A DNA stretch of 64,000 nt from Pachyseris speciosa (Eukaryota; Cnidaria; Anthozoa; Scleractinia; Pachyseridae). The stretch lies in the NCBI GenBank assembly GCA_016490735.1, contig JAEMWC010000450.1, positions 415,001 to 479,000 of the forward strand. The letters run 5' to 3'. Positions 11,433 through 22,390 of this stretch are shown here, one piece after another. The stretch's first letter is position 1, and the number at the start of each line of letters is the position of its first letter. The translations under genes and the position numbers were made by a program. A model generated the notes under the pieces. That model worked only from the letters and a program-made list of their open reading frames with translations. It ran no database searches and was not told where the DNA came from.

Positions 11433-13231
11433 GTTTGATATTAAATAAAATTATTTGACGTGGGAATTTAGTTTCTCCCAATTATTCTCCAGCCATGCAT
11501 TTTTTTGTTTTTGTTTTGTATCAACTTACTTGTATTCGCATGCCAAAGTATTATTAAACTTTAACTTAAAATTAAACTTAAAGTAAGCTCATTCTCATCA
11601 ATGCACAGATCCTTTGGACTTTCGTCTCCTGCATACAGTCTTTCAATTAATTTAGTAGCTGGACACACCAATCTTGTGGGATTTTTGGATGACATTTGGA
11701 ACTAATGTTTAATACGATTTCTGATCTTTGATGAAGTATATTGTGTAATTTCAAACGTACTGTATGGAGATCGAAATGTGACACTAGTCCTTACCTTTCT
11801 TGAAAAGTAGAAAATCAAGTTAAGATGGCTAAACTGATTTCCAGCACTTTTGCTTTGATGAATCATTACCTTAAATCCTTATACTACATTGTTAATTACC
11901 TTGATAGTTGTATCGAACAAATGCCCAATATTTTATTATCAATTTGTTTGGTCTTGCACTGGGCTGGCCAGAGAAGCAGCTGGATTTCGTTTTGAAAATA
12001 CGGTAAGTACATTTATTGATGAGGTTAATGCTATAGCGAGCAGTTTTTTGTGATAGTAAGGTCAAGAAGTAACTGATCAAAAGAAATGTTTTGGACTTAT
12101 TTCATATAATCTAAATATTTTTATTGTTTTCCATGTATCTTTCTTTCTTTCACAATAGGCATACATATATCCAGAGGATACACAATTCCTGATTTCCCAC
12201 TGTCTCGTAGGAGGCTGGGGATAGTTGAAATTGCATTCATTCTGGAGTGATGATCTGAATCACTATATAACTGGTGTGATACTGATTCAAAGGAACAATC
12301 CCAATCTTCTTCACCGATATCGAGTGGCCCTAAACCTTACCTAAGTAGTAGCCTACAGTTGAACGGGGAAACAGACCTGTCCTTAGGTATTGCTCTAAGT
12401 TGTTAAGAATGTTTGGTTTACTAGCGTTGTAGGTTCCTTTTTACACAAAGTATTAAAGATTATTTAAAACAAACTACCTCAATATTTTTATTTCGTTTTT
12501 TTTTTTGACAACTCCAAACATACTTTTTAAAGAAATTTTATTACCTTACTTAAAAGAACGCTTGTTTTTAGGAGGGGGGGGGGGGGGGTCCAATAGGGCC
12601 CTCGAAGCAGTTTTTAAAGCAGTTTTTAAAGCAGTTTTTTTTAAAGCAGTTTTTAAACTCTAAAAATAATTAAAACGCATATAGTTCCGCTTAAATCGTA
12701 ACCTTTGTCCAGCGGTACTGTTAACATATTTTATTAACTCAAAAAATCAAGTGATATCGTTTTCTACACTTTTCAACTCAATTCAAGCATTTAGAGAAAG
12801 GGGTTAGTGACAAAATAAACTTTTTAATCACACTTAACGTAATCTGTAAACGAAGGTAGAGTAATCATAACTTTGGTTCATTTATTCGCTTACTGTTACG
12901 AAATCGGATTCTCATAAAGGTTCATAAAGGTTTATTAAGATAAAATGAATAGAAGTATGTACCGAAATTCGTTTTTCGATTGTCGTTACGACCAATAAAT
13001 TCATTTGCCACGTCACCAAAGCACAGTTTGTCTGTTGTCTTTGTGAGTGTTTAGTACTGTAAAATTACGGAACCTTTCTTGACTCTTTTCTTTGATCGTT
13101 TCTTGAACTGGAGGCTACACCCAAAGCTCCCCAGTTACTTAGCCTCCAGGCCCTACATTTGTACTTATTTAATTTTTCTATGTGAATTTCTGTGTATGTG
13201 TTAAATTTGTAAAGTACAAGAGCGAAATGAA
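11433..13231. other. No gene recognised; homopolymer and short repeat
   Basis: A G-run lies near 12572-12588. It is followed at about 12605-12656 by four copies of AAAGCAGTTTTT with slightly different T-run lengths. No coding motif is seen. Confidence 0.45.
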
Positions 13232-13600
13232 GTGTTGTTGAGTAACTCTTCAAGAGTTACTTTCACAGACAACGTAGACAACTTAAAAACGCGCCTTGTC
13301 TCTAGAAGTTACCCTAAGAAAATGGTGGAACAGATACTCTCAGAAGTTAACTATGCGGACAAAAAAAGAAGCTCTAACACAGAAACAGAGAACGAACAAG
13401 AGGATTCTATCCTTTGTGAAGCAATTCCAGCCATAGTTACCATGTTTGAAAAACATACTAATGGACAAATGGCATCTAATACAAGAACTACCATTACTCA
13501 GAGAGATAGTCAAGGAACCTCCCTTGATTTCTTACAGAAAAGGAAAATCGCTTAAAGATATGCTTGTCTTAGACAATGGGCACACAGCAGGAGTCGAGTT
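13232..13600 (+). pseudogene. Penelope-like retroelement remnant (RT C-terminal region)
   Basis: Two overlapping frames read as consecutive parts of one PLE protein. The first has a helical segment, LKTRLVSRSYPKKMVEQIL, at about residues 18-37. The second has LKNILMDKWHLIQ, then EPPLISYRKGKSLKDMLV. These are the conserved linker between reverse transcriptase and the C-terminal Cys motif/GIY-YIG nuclease in PLEs. The frame changes near 13440 and the acidic stretch before it looks rearranged. Neither RT catalytic motifs nor GIY-YIG are left, so this is a short dead fragment. Confidence 0.75.
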
Positions 13601-14204
13601 GGTCTGCCAACCCCATTTTAATCACCAGCAGAAAACTACGCATAAATTAAACTAATGCATAAATTGTAAAGATAGTGGTTTCAAAATTTATTCCACTGAT
13701 CGGACAGGATCGAAAGGAACCAATCATAAATTTGGATGTTTTCCCGCGTGCTCCGCCACCTTTAGCCAAGCATTATTATCCCATAAAAGTACTTTTTTTG
13801 GATATGTATTTTACTTAATTTACTATTTTTTTCCACCAAAAGTGGGAGGTGGGGGAGGCCCTGTCCCCTCTCCTGGTCCCTCCCTCTACGCGGTGCCTGT
13901 CCAAATCTGTAAAAGGGAGCTCATATCTGCGAGCAGTTCTGGAACAAGGAGGTCCAAAGTAGAGGACCGGTGAATTTTAGAGAGCGTAAGCCATATTGAG
14001 TGGTCAGTTTGACCTCATTTGTATGTAATCCGTGTAAAATGTGTAAATCTGTATTTTAGGTAGAGTAATATTGCGTTATCCTCTGTAACAAACGTAATTG
14101 TTGTATTCAAATCACTCGAAAAATAAAAAAAAATTATATATTAATAAAGCAAAAATGCAAAAGCCAGTAAAAGAAGAATGCCTTTGGAGCCGAAGTAAGA
14201 TATC
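13601..14204. other. No gene recognised
   Basis: AT-rich sequence without motifs. A GGGAGGTGGGGGAGG tract near 13842 is low complexity. Confidence 0.4.
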
Positions 14205-14300
14205 GCTTTGATGAACCACACGATGTTTTTGGAGTTTATTTTTCAATGAAGACAAAACATGTTTCGGATGAGACATCATCCATCGTCAGTTGTACAGTGA
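14205..14300 (-). other. Hairpin resembling a PLE terminal/hammerhead motif
   Basis: On the minus strand CTGACGA is followed by a 6 bp hairpin, GGATGA-TGTC-TCATCC, then GAAAC and, after CATGTTTTG, the dinucleotide TC. This is the order of hammerhead core elements (CUGANGA, stem II, GAAA, stem III, UH). However, one extra U sits before stem II and a stable stem I is not evident. It is probably a decayed PLE terminal repeat. Confidence 0.35.
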
Positions 14301-14462
14301 GGAATAAAATGAAAATGAGCAATAAATAGTGTAACAAAGTCAAATATTAACAAGAATAAATAAAGATGAAGGCGGAAACCAAAACAAAGTAAAACTAATT
14401 AATATGAAAGGGAAAATTAAGGTGTTTGACCTGAGAATTTAAAGACGGCTGCTCCCATAGCA

Positions 14463-14476
14463 TTATTATCATTATG

Positions 14477-14514
<38 letters not shown>

Positions 14515-14516
14515 CA
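14463..14516. repeat. (ATT)n microsatellite
   Basis: A run of ATT/TTA trinucleotides with a few C interruptions lies at the 3' tail of the adjacent minus-strand SINE. Confidence 0.9.
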
Positions 14517-14702
14517 TTAAATCAAATGAAGAATGATCCTCGTACTTGTGAACGCAATTTATGCAATTGCGAAAAGAAGTCTGAAAAAAAAAATAATAAT
14601 AAAAATCAGGACTTCAACGGGGTTTGAACCCGTGACCTCGCGATTACCGGTGCGATCCTCTAACCACTGATCTATGAAGCCACTGACGTTGGGAGCCGGT
14701 CA
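14517..14702 (-). mobile_element. tRNA-derived SINE, copy 1
   Basis: Read on the minus strand, a tRNA-like head (14606-14690) has an A-box-like TAGATCAGTGGTTAGAGGAT and a B box GGTTCAAACCC. It is followed by an A/T spacer, a body with GCAATTGC and a tail that runs into the (TAA)n microsatellite. RNA polymerase III boxes plus a repeated body identify a tRNA-derived SINE. Confidence 0.8.
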
Positions 14703-14736
14703 ATTGTGGGTTCATATGTTCCCGTGAAAGAAATGA

Positions 14737-15072
14737 GTGTGAATGATATATGAAATGAATCATATATGAACTGCGGAAATGAAATCAAATGAATAATGAT
14801 CCTCGCAGTTGTGAACGCAATTTGTGCAATTGCGAAAAGAAGCCTGAAAAAAAATTCAGGACTTCAACGGGGTTTGAACCCGTGACCTCGTGATTACCGT
14901 TGCGATGCTCCGGTAATCTCGTGGTCACGAGTTCAAACCCCGTTGAAGTCCTGAAATGTTTTCAGGCTTCTTTTCGCAATTGCATAAATTGCGCTCACAA
15001 CTGCGAGGATCATTCTTCATTTGATTTCATTTCCGCAGTTCATATATGATTCATTTCATATATCATTCACAC
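14737..15072. mobile_element. Two SINE copies in a head-to-head palindrome
   Basis: A minus-strand SINE lies on the left and a plus-strand SINE on the right. Their heads meet across about 10 bp (TTGCGATGCT) near 14901-14910, with arms of about 165 bp running outward to GTGTGAATGATA (14737) and TATCATTCACAC (15072). Both keep the B box (GGTTTGAACCC, GTTCAAACCCC) but the heads are truncated at the same point, CCGGTAAT, before the A box. The whole could fold into a long hairpin. Confidence 0.85.
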
Positions 15073-15075
15073 CCT

Positions 15076-15108
<33 letters not shown>

Positions 15109-15172
15109 CGTCGTTGTCGTCGCCGTTGTTGCCGTCGTCGTGCGGTGACGCCCACTAGCAGTACCGCTAGCC

Positions 15173-15590
15173 ATGATTACTAAGAGAAAAGTTCCTATGA
15201 GTATGGGGCTCCGCTTGACGGCCTTCGAGCTGCCGGAGCTCTGCTACAAAGTTCTTAACTCAATTCTTTATACAAACAACAAATTCTATAAAATGGGTTT
15301 TAGAACAAATGATCTATGTACTTTCTGCGAAGCTCAACCTGAATCGCTGAACCATTTGCTCTTCCTCTGCCCTTATTCTAAGCAGTTCTTGAAAGATTTT
15401 GGAATTTACATGTGCATTATTTCGAGTCAAAGAATCCCCTTTTTCTTGCCAAAAACATTATTGTTGGGATTATCACAGAAACTAGTCATCCTTTACTTAT
15501 ATTGCTGAATTATTTTATTACTACTGGAAAGCTTTTCTTGGGGGAATTGCAGAAATAACCAAATTCTTCCCAACATTCATGGATTTTAAC
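15173..15590 (+). pseudogene. LINE 3' fragment with RVT zinc-binding domain
   Basis: The frame from 15173 contains LCTFCEAQPESLNHLLFLC, a C-x2-C-x10-H-x5-C pattern typical of the zinc-binding region that follows reverse transcriptase in L1/Tx1-like LINEs and related elements. Coding similarity appears to continue in another frame to about 15590 (LILLNYFII, LPNIHGF), so the frame is broken near 15470. RT and endonuclease are missing. A possible matching 3' end with AATAAA and an A-rich tail lies at about 16560-16795. Confidence 0.6.
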
Positions 15591-16879
15591 CCTATAAGAC
15601 CCCAATTTTTTTTTTAACTCTTTCGCCAATTTTTTCGATGCAAATAATCGAAGGGGATCTAGTTGTCCTATATGAAGGTCTCCCTTGCAACGTTTGCTGC
15701 TCTGGAATACCGAGGACTCAAGTTTTCTTGTGACGTCACCAATTTGAAGCGTTGTTGTTTTCCTCGCGACTGTAACGAGTTGTAATCGGTAGGATTTCGG
15801 TTGTAAGGGTGTTTTCGAACCATTTTTCACTGCAGAAGCTCCCAGGCTGGCATCATTAAGCTGGAATGAAGAGTAGAGGCAAATCTCTGAACGAAGCTAG
15901 AGGTAAGAGATGATTTCACAACGACTGGGACGCCAAAAGTGGTCGTGTCGAGTTAAGGCAGCTCAGAAGTGAAGTTCGTCTCTCTAGCCGTTCTGTGATG
16001 GATTCTTGGACCTAGCAAGCAATTTTGGCGAGATTTAACTTTCAAAGAACACAACGCGTACCATATTTTGCCAGTAGGTCCGGACGGCTTGACACTTATA
16101 AAAAAAATCTGCAAAATGAAGATGGCGGGACTTCCATTTCGCCGTGGTATCAAAATATCCCAGAATGCAATCCGGGCGCCAAAGAGAAAAACAGGGGCTT
16201 TCAAAAGTTTCTCGAATCAAATGGCTGATGCTCGACTCGCTGTAAGCGTGAGAAGCAAAATTGCAGATAGATGCTTAGTCATGAGATCAAGGTTTGCCCT
16301 CATTAGAATTTTTTGTTTTCCAAAGGAGATTTTGAATTAAAGAATTGAAAGCAAAGATGTGTGGTTTTTAGCTTTGCTCCAGGGCGCATAAAACGGCCAT
16401 TTTTGGTTTAGCTTAAAAACAAATAATGATATAGAACGGAAAACTCACATATTCATTCATTAATTCGCTGTGATTTCAAACAAAAATTGTTGCAAAATAT
16501 GAAACTGAGAAAAATAACCAGTAGGAAGACTTCATTAGAAAAATTTTAATAAAATGGATACCGTCACCTTATCTATCCTAACTCACTGCTCCTGTCATTA
16601 CACCACTTTCCTTTATTTAAGTTGTATACTGTTGTTATTAATTTTTCTTTCAATGGTTGCTAGTTGTTTGTCTGTAAGAATTGTAAGGACCGTATTGCCT
16701 ATAATGTAAGTATTGTCGTGTAAGTGATGTAAGTAATTGTGTCAGTAGTGCTCTATGTGTTGAAATAAATATCATTGTTGCAAAAGAAAAAGAAAACTTT
16801 GTAGGGAGATGGCTATTTCATGCTGATCTACATGTCAGAGGCATAATGGCCAATAACCAATTACTAACCTCCTGAATAA
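15591..16879. other. No gene recognised; possible LINE 3' tail
   Basis: Several overlapping short frames occur, none with a motif. AATAAA at 16764-16769, followed by CAAAAGAAAAAGAAAAC, could be the polyadenylated end of the LINE fragment upstream; this link is an inference. Confidence 0.35.
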
Positions 16880-17565
16880 TTGGCTGTCTCAACCTGCTGA
16901 CTGACTGAATGACTGACTGGCTGACTGCCTTGCTAGCTGACTCACTGACTGGCTGGCTGACTGACTGACCGACCGACTAACTCACTGGCTGGCTGGATGA
17001 CTGACTTACCGACTGACTAACTAACTGGCTGGCTGACTGACTGACCGACTGACTAACTGACTGGCTGACTGACTGAGTGACTGTCTGGCAGACTGACTGA
17101 CTGAGTGACTGACCGACTGCCTGGCTGGCTGACTGGATGAATGGCTGGTTGGTTGACTGACTGACTCACTGACTGACTGACAGACTGACTGACTGACCGA
17201 TTCACTGGCTGGCTGGGTGACTGGTTGGCTGACTGTCTGACTGACCGACGGACTGACTGGCTCATCACTGACGTTCTGACTGACTGACTGACTGACTGTA
17301 ACAGTAACAGTAACAGTGCCATACTCTCACAAGGGAGGTATTGGTCTCTTAACAATAAAGAGTCTTAAGTTTGAACTGGGCTGACTGGCTGACTCAATGA
17401 CTGGTTGACTGGCTGGTTGACTGACTGACTGACTGACTGACCGACGGATTGATTGGCTAACTGCATGGCTGGCTGCCCGATTGACTCACTGACTGTCTGA
17501 CTGACTGGCTGGATGACTGGCTGACTTGTTGACTGGCTGACCGACGGACTGACTAAACCAACCAA
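16880..17565. repeat. Degenerate (CTGA/CTGG)n tetranucleotide tract
   Basis: About 600 bp is built from GACTGACTGACTGG-type tetranucleotides with many A/G, C/T and single-base changes. A roughly 75 bp unique island at 17297-17372 interrupts it (three GTAACA units, then unrelated sequence). Reading frames across it encode only Ser/Gln/Val-rich repeats and are not genes. Confidence 0.9.
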
Positions 17566-17944
17566 CTAAGTAAAATAAGCTTTACGGACAATCGTTTAAT
17601 AGGCCAGAGCGTGTGTTCTGTCTGGAAGTAGCGACAAGTAAAGTAAGTAACACTTACATCTGGGATGGTGATTTGTCTTTAGAACATCTTTGGACGATTT
17701 TGGTCGAAACGAATGACATTTGCTAAGTAAATCTTCTTTAGAATTCTCCCTTTCCTCGCCAGAGACGAGCGATCGATGGGCAGTTTATTTTAACTAGAGA
17801 AGCCTTTTGCTTAATAAAGAAAATAATCAAACATGGGTGATGAAGGGGACAGCACTAAGAGTCCTTTATCAAAACAAATTTCATCTTAATTCAAGATCTA
17901 TGTTTTGAGCTATTAATGAAAAGGTAAAATATAAATCTTTTTTT
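17566..17944. other. No gene recognised
   Basis: No frame or repeat of note. It may be 5' sequence of the SANT-like pseudogene that follows. Confidence 0.4.
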
Positions 17945-20212
17945 ATGATAGGTCATGCAGTTATGACATGGACAGATGGAAACGATTTCATAATGCTAAC
18001 TGCAATGGCAGAGGAGGGAGTGCTAAATGCAAAAGATGGTTCCAGGGAGAGGGGAAGCGCCTGGCAAAGTATAGCAGCCAAGATTAACTGCGACAGTTCC
18101 AAAGGCTTCCAGACCCCGGTTCCTGGAGAGCCGATTAAACTACCCTCCGATTAAGGGTTAATTCAAGATTAAATTGCTTAATCCCGGAATAACTAATCAG
18201 GGGTTAAAAAGGCGTTCCTCAAACAGATTTATCCTTCGACTAACTATTCCTCGATTAAACTCGGAATAAACCAGTCAAACCGGTTATTCACAAGCAAACG
18301 CGCGCGAAAATGACGATGAGCGGGAAAATGCGAAGCGAAGGTGTGTACGAACTCGAAGCATTTAGTTGTTTTCTGATCATGATTCACGGAAAGAACGCCG
18401 TCATAAATTGAATTAATCAAAGCTTCTTATTTTTGTCATAGTTTAAAAAAAAAAGGTACATATTTGAACAAAATAAAACAATTACGATATTGTTAAAAGG
18501 AAACGGAATGGAAATAATGATTCAGTACAAGGCGGCGTTAGCGGTCAAGGAAAATAATCTCTGATCTGTAGGAGAAATTAACTTATAAGCCGGACTGGCT
18601 GGAATGGGCGAGTTAAGATATTCTTGATTCTTTTAGTGTCGAATTCTAGCTACAAATTTATTGATTGAATCTGTATATTAAAGCTGTAAATTTTGAAAGA
18701 GCGTTGTTAAATCGGTTGAATGCGAATCGGAGAGATAAAATAAAATTCTCTTTTTGAAATCAATAAGGTTATGTTCAGTTTAGAAAAAATGCCCTTTTAT
18801 TTCCTTTTAACTTCTTTCTAATGCAGTTTGTTTCAAGAATTTTTTCGTTTTAAAAATCTGCATTCCTCAAACAGGCGAAACGTGATGTCGAAGGGTAAAG
18901 GAAAACATATAAGCTTACTCAAACACAAGTGATAAATTAAAAAAATATTTTAGTCGTTGCGTGTTGTTTTTCTCTCGCGTTCAGCATAGCTAAGATTAAG
19001 CTTTGCTGGAGCTTATGCTTATTTTATACTTCGTGAAGGCTCTGCTAGAATAGAATAGCTATTTATCTTTAAGATCTTACCTTTTAAAAGAGTTAGTTGA
19101 CGATGTTGTTGCGAATGTTTAAGCTTACGAATAACTTATCAATTTTGAGTGAGAAGAAATGTAAGAACTTAACATTCTCATGTTTTGCCCGCCCCGGTTC
19201 GCCATTGTTCACTGTAGATGACTGTTTCTACCAAAAATTCGATTTATACTCCCCTGAATTTGAATGGACTGAAAGTTCTCGGTCATTAAGGTCTCCCAGA
19301 CGTATTTTTGTGGTATAAGTTGTTTTCCCTTATTTCCTGCACCAAATTCACGAAGAGTTTATTCCACCATTTTTGTTAGTGAGTTAATCCACCTAGCTAG
19401 GCGTGTTCAGTTTAACCGTTGGTTTATCCTTAGGATGGTGCTAATCGTGCTTTGCGGAACAGAATCTATTACCGAAGGATAAATTTTATTCCTTGATTAG
19501 TGGGATTTATCCGTGGATTAGCGCTAATCGGCTTTCCAGGAACCGGGGCCAGGTGAATAATTTAAACGATCAGTTGGAAATCGATTTAACATTTTGGCTA
19601 AAAACGAAAAACTTAAACTATCCAAAGGAGAAAGAGAAAGAGGGGAGGTGAATTAGAGCAGAGTGAGACCAAAAATACTTATTGATTGGAAGAGTTGATT
19701 GTTTTGAGTGAGCAATCATAAAAAAAGGGACTGAAGACCATAGTGAAGCAAAGAGGGAGGCTGTGGCAAATCAAACTAAACAGGCTTTAGAGATGAAAGA
19801 AAGAGTACTTGAAATATTGGGAGAAACAAGAAATAGGGCAAGGAGGACGAAAGGTAAACAGTTATCAAGGAAAGTATTAGAGCAGGAGGAGAAACTCTTG
19901 AAATGGCTCAAAGAGAGGGCAGCGGTGTATAAGGAAATGAAAGAACGGGAGATGAAAGATAAAAGAGAGGAAAGAGGAACAGAAACCCGTTACATAAAAG
20001 AAATGCGACAACAACAAAATGAACAAGTGAAATTGATGCAAGAAAAGATGTTGCATCTTGTGCAGCACAAGTTACCAACAACAGCAGCAGGAAAAACAAC
20101 TGCAAAAATATTCCCTGTCTCAACAGCAAATGAATGCGATGAGCCAACAGCGGCAACAATAATCTCAGGCTTTGTTAGGTTTCGTTCAAAGAAAGAACTA
20201 GCAATGTTGTAA
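17945..20212 (+). pseudogene. SANT/Myb-like DNA-binding protein, split by a transposon
   Basis: The first part (17945-18112) encodes a Myb/SANT-like start: MTWTDGND near residue 8, then SRERGSAWQSIAAKIN, with the tryptophan spacing of the fold. After the inserted element, 19549-19650 continues the domain in a shifted frame (RSVGNRFNILAKNEKL). From about 19720 to 20212 an open frame of over 149 codons is strongly charged and Lys/Glu/Gln-rich with heptad-like spacing, probably a coiled coil (EMKERVLEILGETRNRA at the start). Such SANT plus coiled-coil proteins are common in cnidarian genomes and include Harbinger-type transposon accessory proteins. Stops and frameshifts around 19640-19720 and the insertion make this copy non-functional. 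Confidence 0.65.
18113..19548. mobile_element. 1.44 kb TIR element inserted in the SANT-like gene
   Basis: The ends are inverted repeats: the left starts (A)CCCCGGTTCCTGGAGAGCC, the right ends GGCTTTCCAGGAACCGGGG, and similarity continues into GATTAA/TTAATC-rich subterminal sequence. CCAG occurs on both sides (18109-18112 and 19549-19552), a plausible 4 bp target duplication. Both SANT-domain halves abut these borders. No transposase is recognised; a 73-codon frame at 19097-19318 is uncharacterised. Confidence 0.75.
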
Positions 20213-20322
20213 TGTGAACACTGGCACACTGTGTTTGCATTAATGAGGCATGTGTGATATGCATTTCTTGATAACATTTCCATTTCTTTAAAAAGAACAT
20301 AAAATGAAATAGTGTTGACATT

Positions 20323-20598
20323 TTATGGAAGTTTGTTCTTTGTACATAGAGGGGCCCTTTGCTTCGTTTCATTGAGGATGTCTTTTGAAAAGAATGACTT
20401 ATCTGTAGTACATGCATCTTTAACATAACTAATCAGTTCTACAGTTATATTAATCTCACTGAAAGCAGAGCCTTCTTGGTGTGATCCATTAATGTATACA
20501 ATATGCATGAGAAGATACAAGAAGTCTTTTGGGTCTCCATGCAATAATTGCCAAACTCGCATTGCAGCTAACAGTTGCGTGAAATTGTAATGGTTCAA
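20323..20598 (-). CDS. Hypothetical protein fragment
   Basis: A 91-codon frame, open a few codons further upstream (to an in-frame stop near 20617), contains LLAAMRVWQLLHGDPKDFLY and a mostly folded-looking composition. No family is recognised. It is convergent with the SANT-like pseudogene and lies between it and a PLE insertion. It could be part of the same decayed transposon or an unrelated exon. Confidence 0.3.
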   Translation of the reverse strand: MNHYNFTQLLAAMRVWQLLHGDPKDFLYLLMHIVYINGSHQEGSAFSEINITVELISYVKDACTTDKSFFSKDILNETKQRAPLCTKNKLP

Positions 20599-20823
20599 TG
20601 CTTCCTTAGGGAACGCGTCCTAAAATTTAGGGTTTAACTGCAAAGCACCCAAGTAAACACAAAGGAGTCACAGGAAAAGAACCTCATTACTGAACACCAT
20701 CAATATCAATCCTAAGTGCATATGACAAAAGTAGGTGAAACAAAACAAACCAAATTCATGGTATATTTCTTGTTTCGAAAGAAGTGAATAATTGTTGAAA
20801 CACTTGCTTGTTCTCCGATGAGT

Positions 20824-20932
20824 TCTTATAAAAGGAAGATAACTTATCTTGGCTTTCTAGTTTCTCCTCGATCGAACACATAAATGTGTTCGCCATGAGT
20901 GGCCCAAGGGGTGACCCCATCGCTACTCCATC
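20824..20932 (-). pseudogene. Inverted 5' segment of the PLE copy (RT motif B)
   Basis: On the minus strand this 109 bp encodes DGVAMGSPLGPLMANTF and continues to SSFYK, the conserved PLE reverse-transcriptase block just before the YVDD active site. The adjoining plus-strand frame starts with KRYVDDTL, exactly the next residues. The element is therefore broken at this point, with its upstream piece inverted, as seen in retroelement copies made by twin priming. Confidence 0.85.
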
Positions 20933-21838
20933 AAGAGATACGTGGATGACACCTTAGCCGCGGTAAAAGATATTCCAACTGCTACGGCTTTCCTGGCAAC
21001 ATTAAACGAAGCACACCCGGCAATCAGCTTCACGATGGAAGTTGCAAATAACAACAAACTACCTTTCATCGGAATGGAACTCATAAAGATTGGGAAACAG
21101 CTGAAAACATGTGTCCACAGGAAAACAACAAATAAAGGCCTACTTCTCCACTATCAAAGCCATGTTGATGCCCGTTACAAACGATCCCTTCCAATGACTA
21201 TGTTAAACCGAGCCCACTGTCTCTCATCTTCACCTGATCTATTTACTGAAGAATGTGACAACTTGAAAGGGATCTTCTTAAAACTGAAGTACCCAGATAA
21301 TCTTATTAATTCCACAATAACTAGATTCATCGAGTCGCGAAATCAACAACAAGTTCGCGATGTTCAAGCAAATGTGCCCGTTCGGATTATTCTGCCGTTC
21401 AAGGATCAAAGATCAGCCGACGTTGTACGAAGACAGCTGTCCGATCTTGGAAAGAAAGTAAACAGTGATCTACGCCCAGTGTTTACAAGCAAGAAAATTG
21501 CCGACGACATCAAAGTAGCAGAGGCCAAACCACCGTTAATAAATCAACAATGCGTTGTCTATAAATTCGAATGTGATCTGTGTGATTCAGATTATGTTGG
21601 ATATACTCGCCGACACCTTTTTCAACGCATTGAGGAACACAAACACTCTGCTATTGGAAAACACCTGCGTGACGCGCACAATCAGAGAAACAAAGATCTT
21701 CAGGAACAATTCACCATTCTAAAGAAATGTCGTGGGAAATTTGGATGCTTAATTTACGAAATGCTTTTTATCCAAGAAATGAAACCTAAGCTGAACACTC
21801 AATCTGATTCAATCAAAGCAAAACTATTTAGTACCTAA
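20933..21838 (+). CDS. Penelope-like RT (C-terminal part) with GIY-YIG endonuclease
   Basis: The open frame of about 300 codons begins at the RT active site (RYVDDT), then LPFIGMELI of the RT palm end, a helical linker, the conserved NSDLRPVFTSKKI, and a GIY-YIG nuclease (VVYKFECDLCDSDYVGYT with Arg and His in RRHLFQRIEEHKH) ending in LFIQEMKPKLN. PLEs use the RT and this nuclease for target-primed insertion. The copy is 5' truncated, with its upstream RT block inverted at 20824-20932, so it cannot be active. About 140 bp past the stop a 15 bp hairpin, GATGAA-CGA-TTCATC, is followed by GAAACGTC, a recurring PLE terminal motif. Confidence 0.88.
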   Translation, partial: KRYVDDTLAAVKDIPTATAFLATLNEAHPAISFTMEVANNNKLPFIGMELIKIGKQLKTCVHRKTTNKGLLLHYQSHVDARYKRSLPMTMLNRAHCLSSSPDLFTEECDNLKGIFLKLKYPDNLINSTITRFIESRNQQQVRDVQANVPVRIILPFKDQRSADVVRRQLSDLGKKVNSDLRPVFTSKKIADDIKVAEAKPPLINQQCVVYKFECDLCDSDYVGYTRRHLFQRIEEHKHSAIGKHLRDAHNQRNKDLQEQFTILKKCRGKFGCLIYEMLFIQEMKPKLNTQSDSIKAKLFST

Positions 21839-22026
21839 TTATCACTTTCTATGTTCCACATTGTAGCGTTTTAAATTACATGCAACGAGATTCCCACACA
21901 CATTTTAGCATATAAAGAACTCACAAGAATTTGACTTTTAGTTTTTACGAATTTGAAAATGATGAACGATTCATCGAAACGTCATTCACAATTTTTATCA
22001 CTAATTTTTATTCTCAATATATAGGA

Positions 22027-22390
22027 TCACCGTACAAAACCAAGCGGCTGGCTATTGTAAAAAGAAGCACGGGTCAAATCACTCAGCAAGCCAGACTCGT
22101 GTAGCATTGTGTTGTCGTGTCGTTTAGCCTTCAAACGGGCCAGAAAGATTACATATAATACCATCAGGTGTCCCCATACTCTCAAATTTGGTACCATGAA
22201 CCCATTTTTGACCATTGTACATGACACCCTGATTGTGTTCAGCAGGATCGATACCTCTAAAACCTAAAAAAATAAAATAATAAAAACTAATAAAACCTAA
22301 AAAATATAAGTGGTGCACCATGAAGGTGAATAGCGTCAGCATATGTCCCATTCATGGAGCGGATGACGATGATTGACGTAATGAAATCAA
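22027..22390 (-). pseudogene. HARBI1/DDE_Tnp_4-like transposase fragment
   Basis: Minus-strand frames contain NGQKWVHGTKFESMGTPDG, then GPFEG, and, in a shifted frame, KRHDNTMLHESGLL. Together these resemble the central DDE region of HARBI1-like (Harbinger/PIF superfamily) transposases, in which GP.EG..HD...L..S is typical. At least one frameshift (near 22135) and missing ends make it a pseudogene. Harbinger elements also carry a SANT/Myb-like partner, and one such pseudogene lies 2 kb away in convergent orientation. Confidence 0.6.

Noticed and set aside
17053..17565. Ser/Gln/Val-rich frames of 66-100 codons on the minus strand
   Set aside because: They are translations of the degenerate tetranucleotide tract.
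21965..22000. ATGATGA-hairpin-GAAACGTC after the PLE as an active hammerhead
   Set aside because: The core lacks the initial C and stem II cannot form next to GAAA, since the palindrome GATGAACGATTCATC uses the core bases. Kept only as a PLE terminal hairpin.
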